Assembly: GCA_945888515.1 (NCBI GenBank)
Contig: CAMDAD010000024.1
Span: 1-47,848 of the forward strand
Reading direction: 5' to 3'
DNA length: 47,848 nucleotides
Source of the DNA: Akkermansia muciniphila
GTDB taxonomy: Bacteria > Verrucomicrobiota > Verrucomicrobiia > Verrucomicrobiales > Akkermansiaceae
The notes beneath the pieces were generated by a model. That model was not told the DNA's origin. It saw nothing but the letters and a program-made list of their open reading frames with translations, and made no database searches. The position numbers were made by a program, and so were the translations under genes. Shown in pieces: positions 43,706 through 47,848 of the stretch (position 1 is the stretch's first letter; the number at the start of each line of letters is the position of its first letter).

Positions 43706-44800
43706 TTGATTATCGCGCCCACTTCCCCCACTCTCCCGCGCGTGACGCGCACCGACGACCTTCGCATTGCTGGAATCAATCCTCTGATTTCTCCCTCGAT
43801 TCTTGCTTACTACCTGCCTATGTCCGAGACAGCAGCGGAACTGGTGAGTTCCACGCGTATTGCCGCGGATCGCATTCTCAAAGGCGAAGATGATCGTATG
43901 CTGGTCGTCGTGGGGCCCTGCTCGATTCATGATCCGAAAGCTGCGCTCGAATATGCCGATCTGCTCAAGGCTCAGGCTCAACGACATGAAAAAGACCTGC
44001 TCATCATCATGCGCGTTTACTTCGAAAAACCGCGCACCACGGTCGGCTGGAAAGGCCTGATCAATGACCCGCATCTCGATGACTCGTTCGATATCAACCA
44101 CGGTCTGCGCGTAGCGCGCGGTCTTTTGTTAGAACTGGCGAATCGAGGCGTGCCGGCGGCCACCGAATTTCTTGATACCATTTCCCCGCAATACATCGCG
44201 GATCTCATCACTTATGGAGCCATCGGCGCACGCACTACGGAGTCGCAGGTCCACCGTGAACTCGCTTCCGGCTTGTCCATGCCAGTCGGCTTCAAAAACG
44301 GCACCGGCGGCTCAATCCAACTCGCACTCGATGCCATTCAGTCATCCTCGCGACCACATCATTTTCTCTCCGTAACGAAACAAGGCGTTTCTGGCATCGT
44401 TTCAACCAAAGGCAACGACTCCTGCCACGTGATCCTGCGCGGGGGTTCCAAGGGACCGAACTACGACGAAGCCAGCGTGCGCGATGTCGAGCATTCCTTG
44501 CTCGAACAAAAACTTCCCCCCTATATCATGATTGACTGTTCCCATGGTAATTCGATGAAGGACTTCCGCAATCAACCACTGGTGGTCAATGCCATTGCCA
44601 ACCAGATCGAAGATGGATCCCGCTGCATCGCCGCTTGCATGATCGAATCCAATCTCGTCGAGGGCGCTCAGAAGCTCGTGCCTGATCTGAAAAAACTCAC
44701 CTATGGGCAATCCGTGACTGACCAGTGCATCAATTGGCAGGACACGATAGAAGTGCTCGATCGTCTCGCCAAAGCCGTGCGCGCGCGCCGCGCACTCTGA
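43706..44800 (+). CDS. aroG: 3-deoxy-7-phosphoheptulonate synthase (class I)
   Basis: 364 residues from a TTG at 43706; there is no ATG ahead of the conserved TDDLRI segment, and a GTG at 43742 is an alternative. Signatures: VVVGPCSIHD, MRVYFEKPRTTVGWKGLINDP, GARTTESQVHRELASG, FKNGTGG, HVILRGG, and DCSHGNSMKD. The enzyme joins phosphoenolpyruvate and erythrose 4-phosphate in the first step of aromatic amino acid synthesis. It starts 32 bases after the secreted protein gene and abuts the methyltransferase gene. Confidence 0.95.
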   Translation: MIIAPTSPTLPRVTRTDDLRIAGINPLISPSILAYYLPMSETAAELVSSTRIAADRILKGEDDRMLVVVGPCSIHDPKAALEYADLLKAQAQRHEKDLLIIMRVYFEKPRTTVGWKGLINDPHLDDSFDINHGLRVARGLLLELANRGVPAATEFLDTISPQYIADLITYGAIGARTTESQVHRELASGLSMPVGFKNGTGGSIQLALDAIQSSSRPHHFLSVTKQGVSGIVSTKGNDSCHVILRGGSKGPNYDEASVRDVEHSLLEQKLPPYIMIDCSHGNSMKDFRNQPLVVNAIANQIEDGSRCIAACMIESNLVEGAQKLVPDLKKLTYGQSVTDQCINWQDTIEVLDRLAKAVRARRAL

Positions 44801-45562
44801 ATGTTAATGAACTCCTACCAGTCGCTCGAAGCCACACTACACGATGTCTTCTGGGCCAGCGAGGGCCCTTCGTTAGAGTGGCCGCTGCTGCGCAATTTCC
44901 TGCAAGCGCATCCCGGCAGAAGTCTGGAAATCGGCTGCGGCTCGGGGCGGTTGCTACTGCCTCTGCTCGACGAAGGTTTCACCGTGGATGGACTGGAACT
45001 TTCGCCTGAAATGGTAGATCTTTGCCGCCAACAATCCGCACACAGCGGGCTGATGCTATACCAGGGAAGCATGGACGACTGGGAAGCGCCGCAGCCCTAC
45101 GCCAGCGTGATGGTGCCTGCCTTCACCCTGCAACTTTCCCGCGATCCCGTAGCCGCGCTGCAACGCTTCGCCACCCTGCTCGATGACCACGGTGCGCTCT
45201 ACGTGAGCACTTTCACCCCACTCGCCGAAATCCTCGGTGAGCTACCAGAAAACGAATGGTATCCCGATCACCAGACGCTGCTTGCCGATGGTCAGCTCGC
45301 GACGATTCACACGATGCATCAGACCGATCCAGAAAAACAACTTCTCCACCGCCAGCATCGCTACGAGATCCACAACGACCAAGGCGAGCTAACCGCCAGC
45401 CACGAATCCAGCCAGCAACTCCACTGGTTCACCCGCGAGCAACTCAAGAAGCACCTGCAGTCCGCCGGCTTCATCATCGAAAAACAAATCCCCGATTTCA
45501 AACCAACCCGCAAGTCTCTCGCCCAAGCCCAAATCCTCTCGACCATCGCGCGGAAGGGGTAG
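44801..45562 (+). CDS. SAM-dependent class I methyltransferase
   Basis: 253 residues. SAM-binding motif I LEIGCGSGRLLLPLL (about 42-56), followed by VDGLELSPEMVDLC (acidic residue that binds the ribose) and QGSMDDW, is typical of Methyltransf_11/25 enzymes. The substrate is unknown. The ATG follows the aroG stop with no gap, so the two are co-transcribed. It converges with vapC, 18 bases away, with no terminator. Confidence 0.85.
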   Translation: MLMNSYQSLEATLHDVFWASEGPSLEWPLLRNFLQAHPGRSLEIGCGSGRLLLPLLDEGFTVDGLELSPEMVDLCRQQSAHSGLMLYQGSMDDWEAPQPYASVMVPAFTLQLSRDPVAALQRFATLLDDHGALYVSTFTPLAEILGELPENEWYPDHQTLLADGQLATIHTMHQTDPEKQLLHRQHRYEIHNDQGELTASHESSQQLHWFTREQLKKHLQSAGFIIEKQIPDFKPTRKSLAQAQILSTIARKG

Positions 45563-45580
45563 AGACTGGAAATCCACCAT

Positions 45581-45961
45581 TTACGCCCCGTTTTTTACAT
45601 AGGGCGTGATCACGCTTTCCAGCATCGTAAAATGCTTCGCATTCAGACTCGCCAGCGCCACCCGATGAGCAGACGCCGTGGCAGCAATCATACAATCCGC
45701 CAGTCCGTAACCGGTTCGTGCCCGGTAATCCCGCCGATACAGACCTGCTGTCTCCGCGATTTCCTGGGTCAACGGCAATACGACAAACGCAGAAATCATG
45801 CGCGAAAGTTTTGTGCGTTCCTCGCCCTCCCTAACGCCTTGGTATAGCTCGGCCACGCTCACGGCGGAGATCAATCCCTCGTCCATGTGCGATTCGAGAA
45901 ACGTGATCGCCGCTGGAAGACCTCTCAAGTAATCGATCAAAATATCCGTATCCACCAGCAT
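45581..45961 (-). CDS. vapC: VapC-type PIN-domain toxin
   Basis: 126 residues. PIN-domain acids are visible: Asp4 (LVDTDILIDYL), Glu38 (SVAELYQG) and Asp89 (LADCMIAATA). VapC toxins cleave tRNA or rRNA when free of the antitoxin. The start ATG is 2 bases after the vapB stop, with GAGG directly before it. Together they form a typical vapBC module. Confidence 0.92.
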   Translation of the reverse strand: MLVDTDILIDYLRGLPAAITFLESHMDEGLISAVSVAELYQGVREGEERTKLSRMISAFVVLPLTQEIAETAGLYRRDYRARTGYGLADCMIAATASAHRVALASLNAKHFTMLESVITPYVKNGA

Positions 45962-45963
45962 CC

Positions 45964-46191
45964 TCAGAATCGGTCAAAGTCTTCCCGCAAGTCTTTCAAC
46001 TCGATTTCTTGATCACTCCAAATGCCACGCGCCTCACGCAAGCGACTGAGTCGATCTTGAGGACCGAGGCGCAGGAGATACTGATCAATTGCCTCGCGGA
46101 TCACTTCACTCTGCTTGCGACCGGTATTCGCCGCAATCCGAGCGACCCCCTGTGCTTCTGCCGATGTGAGATAGATTTGCGTTCGCGTCAT
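45964..46191 (-). CDS. vapB: Ribbon-helix-helix antitoxin (VapB-like)
   Basis: 75 residues. MTRTQIYLTSAEAQGVARIA, continuing NTGRKQSEVIREAIDQYL, is a ribbon-helix-helix fold of the CopG type, with the DNA-binding strand at the very N-terminus. The C-terminal part (SDQEIELKDLREDFDRF) would wrap the toxin. The ATG at 46191 is the only possible start: an in-frame TGA lies two codons upstream. The predicted transcription start falls at this ATG (see 46190-46226). Confidence 0.9.
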   Translation of the reverse strand: MTRTQIYLTSAEAQGVARIAANTGRKQSEVIREAIDQYLLRLGPQDRLSRLREARGIWSDQEIELKDLREDFDRF

Positions 46192-46226
46192 ACATCATAA
46201 TGTATAAATTCTTGCATCGGCGTCAA
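46190..46226 (-). promoter_or_regulatory. vapBC promoter and operator
   Basis: On the minus strand TTGACG (46226-46221) and TACATT (46204-46199) are 16 bases apart. The -10 box lies in a perfect inverted repeat ATACAT-N4-ATGTAT (46190-46205) that reaches into the vapB start codon (46191-46189). RHH antitoxins bind such repeats to repress their own operon. With the start expected near 46192, the mRNA would be leaderless. Confidence 0.7.
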
Positions 46227-46237
46227 GTGCGGATTTT

Positions 46238-47308
46238 TTACGGTTTTTTGAACGCGTCCATCGCTGAGGCATTGCCGATCCAAGCGCCGAAATAGGGCCA
46301 CTCGGCCTTGTCGCGCCAGAGGAACAAAAAGAAGGGTTTATCATAGTAAAATTTGCGCGGCACCGTGCGTGGCAGTGGGGGCAAATCGCCAAATGGCTCG
46401 AGACCTGTCTCCGCATAAACACGCGCTTTCGCGCCTTTTTCTGTAAGTTCAAAATCCGTGCGTTGTTCCGCATGATAGATGGTCCAGGGGTCATCAGGTC
46501 CGCCGTAAAAACGCCCCGATTTCAACAAAGGCGCAAAATTTGTTTTATTGTGAAATTTTACATACGGTATTCTCAGATCATCATCTTTATGCAGACGCGC
46601 ATGTTCCAATGTGCCGTACTTTCCTGGCAACTTTTTCGCACGCCACTGGCGCAGTTGCTCACAAGCTTTTTCGAAAGTCACGGCTTCTTCCGGCAAATAC
46701 AGGACGACCGCATCATCTTCCTTGCTGAAGAGTTGCAGGGCGTGGCTTTTTTCTCCATACGATAGCACTTCAATCGTTTCATCATAACCATCCGATAGCT
46801 CTCCTCGCGTGCCGAAAAAATGCACCTTGGTCGATTTTTTGTCCGAGCCGACAAATTCCATCGGCACTTGCAGCGAGCGATGCAATGCCTTGGGGTATTC
46901 CAGATTGCGATTCAGCAAAGCCAACCCGATACGGGCCCGAAACCGCAGTTCCACATCAAACGCCCGGACCGGATCCCCGGTCATTTGCTTTGCCTCCGCA
47001 TTGGCACGATCCAACAATTCCCTCGTCGCTGGACCGCCCCAGGCTTTCCAATCAGACTTCGGCATGACCGCATCGGCATTCCATTGAAACGCATCCAATC
47101 GCGTCATCAACTCACTCGGCGGTTCAATCTTCTGTGGCATTCCCATGCCCCGATGCGTCTCATCCCATGCGGCCTGAAATAGCAAAGTCCATATCACAGT
47201 GTTCTCCACCTCGATCTTTTCCGCAGGATGCGCCACTGCGGATATTTCTCCCGCCCGCAGCGAAGCCGTCATGGCAGTGACGAGCATGCACAAACATATT
47301 GCGTTCAT
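46238..47308 (-). CDS. Secreted serpin-like protein (remote)
   Basis: 356 residues from the ATG at 47308, which opens a signal peptide (MNAICLCMLVTAMTASLRAG). The C-terminus resembles serpins: a hinge-like FELTEKGAKARVYAETG, a stretch of about 18 residues in the place of the reactive loop, and then YYDKPFFLFLWRDKAEWPYFGAWIG, which recalls the serpin strand with DRPFLFLIRD. An earlier LPEEA segment fits the LPDE of the family. The hinge is not the classic small-residue (Ala/Gly) type, so inhibitory loop insertion is doubtful. The length fits a serpin. This is by pattern only; it could be an unrelated lineage-specific protein. Confidence 0.45.
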   Translation of the reverse strand: MNAICLCMLVTAMTASLRAGEISAVAHPAEKIEVENTVIWTLLFQAAWDETHRGMGMPQKIEPPSELMTRLDAFQWNADAVMPKSDWKAWGGPATRELLDRANAEAKQMTGDPVRAFDVELRFRARIGLALLNRNLEYPKALHRSLQVPMEFVGSDKKSTKVHFFGTRGELSDGYDETIEVLSYGEKSHALQLFSKEDDAVVLYLPEEAVTFEKACEQLRQWRAKKLPGKYGTLEHARLHKDDDLRIPYVKFHNKTNFAPLLKSGRFYGGPDDPWTIYHAEQRTDFELTEKGAKARVYAETGLEPFGDLPPLPRTVPRKFYYDKPFFLFLWRDKAEWPYFGAWIGNASAMDAFKKP

Positions 47309-47420
47309 GATGCTGCTTGTAATGACACGATCAGAAAAAACAACACGATTTCTCCTCACTTCATACTTTCTATCTTCTCGCCATCGCATAGGGGTTTCAA
47401 ACCCCATCTTCTTAGCCCAC

Positions 47421-47457
47421 AAAAAAACCTCCCGTCGGACGAGCCCGCGGGAGGTTT
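47421..47457 (-). terminator. Terminator downstream of the IS1380-like transposase
   Basis: AAACCTCCCG (47425-47434) pairs perfectly with CGGGAGGTTT (47448-47457). Seven A bases at 47421-47427 give a U tract on the minus-strand transcript. It lies about 50 bases after the transposase stop. Confidence 0.88.
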
Positions 47458-47509
47458 GGCAATGAACCTAAAATCCGCAGTTGTAATGAAGATGGGAAGC
47501 GCAAGCGGG

Positions 47510-47848
47510 TCAGGTGGCGGGTAACGGATCGCTTTGAGTGGGGTCGAAGAGCAGCCATGGAGGAGATTTCCCCATGTTCAAACTCAACTGCGGTGCAGTT
47601 CGACCCAACCATTGTTCAAGTCTTTGGTAGGCTTGTTTGAGAAAGTTAGCGAACTTCCCGCCGACCGCCAGTTTGATGATTTTGCGCCGACCACTCAACA
47701 CTAACTTGGCAGGGATGAGCAGTAGTTCGTAGCGGCTTTTGATCGCTTCGGTGTGGCCTCCTTGGTTTTTGAGCACCCGCACGAAGAGACTCCACAGATT
47801 GTAGACCAGCAACAACATGCGCGCCGAACTCTGGCTCACCGCCGCCTT
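47510..47848 (-). CDS. IS1380-like transposase, C-terminal part (cut by window edge)
   Basis: 113 residues to the stop at 47510; the frame continues beyond the window. The pattern SSARMLLLVYNLWSLFVRVL, then RYELLLIPAKLVLSGRRKI, is the C-terminal helix region of DDE transposases of the IS1380 (DDE_Tnp_1) type. The catalytic acids are outside the window. The element boundary on this side is not identified, but the terminator at 47421-47457 probably belongs to the element. Confidence 0.7.
   Translation of the reverse strand, partial: KAAVSQSSARMLLLVYNLWSLFVRVLKNQGGHTEAIKSRYELLLIPAKLVLSGRRKIIKLAVGGKFANFLKQAYQRLEQWLGRTAPQLSLNMGKSPPWLLFDPTQSDPLPAT

Noticed and set aside
1-47848. CRISPR arrays or known defence systems
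   Set aside because: No regularly spaced repeats and no Cas, restriction or other defence genes were found; vapBC is the only module of that general kind.

Overview
The window looks like a chromosomal stretch of a Gram-negative bacterium of the phylum Verrucomicrobiota, probably Verrucomicrobiales. The evidence is a long protein of the Verru_Chthon cassette A type (39296-42817), a primary sigma factor with a long Lys/Ala/Pro-rich N-terminal extension, outer-membrane biogenesis genes (lpxA, lolC, lolD, a type II secretion operon), moderate GC, and almost no Shine-Dalgarno sequences before the starts. Both edges are mobile elements: an IS110-family transposase start on the left, preceded by a long structured non-coding end, and an IS1380-like transposase end on the right. 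I found no tRNA, rRNA or CRISPR array.

Layout. 1-about 600: IS110 left end with a candidate bridge RNA. 662-2047: orphan lutB (+). 2318-28429 is transcribed on the minus strand throughout. Read in the direction of transcription it holds a type II secretion operon (gspG-H-I-J-K-L-M, a GspC/PilP-like gene, gspD), an ABC transporter with a TPR-like protein and a metallophosphoesterase, lpxA, rpoD, rex, a cyclophilin, an overlapping metG-lolC-GYF/RDD-esterase series, argB and hrpA. 28593-29294 (+) is lolD, separated by a bidirectional terminator from rplQ and rpoA (-). 31188-32937 (+) holds a small AP2-like protein and a photolyase. birA and nadC overlap on the minus strand. 34647-45562 (+) holds a Gfo/Idh/MocA oxidoreductase, the 5-oxoprolinase operon pxpBCA, a ROK sugar kinase without zinc ligands, the Verru_Chthon A protein with a secreted partner, a DAHP synthase and a methyltransferase. 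45581-47308 (-) holds a vapBC toxin-antitoxin pair and a secreted serpin-like protein.

How the parts work together. LolC (9072-10688) and LolD (28593-29294) are probably subunits of one lipoprotein-release transporter although about 18 kb apart. The gsp operon supplies the pseudopilus, inner-membrane platform and outer-membrane secretin, but the ATPase GspE and the platform protein GspF are not in the window. PxpA, PxpB and PxpC together hydrolyse 5-oxoproline.

The most promising item for novelty is the non-coding end of the IS110 element, which can fold into nested stems as expected for a bridge RNA that guides recombination. Others are a predicted leaderless vapBC mRNA whose operator overlaps the start codon, a C10 tract in gspL, the zinc-less ROK kinase, the stand-alone AP2-like protein, the serpin-like protein and the general lack of Shine-Dalgarno sequences. 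All promoter, RNA and remote-homology calls were made by eye.
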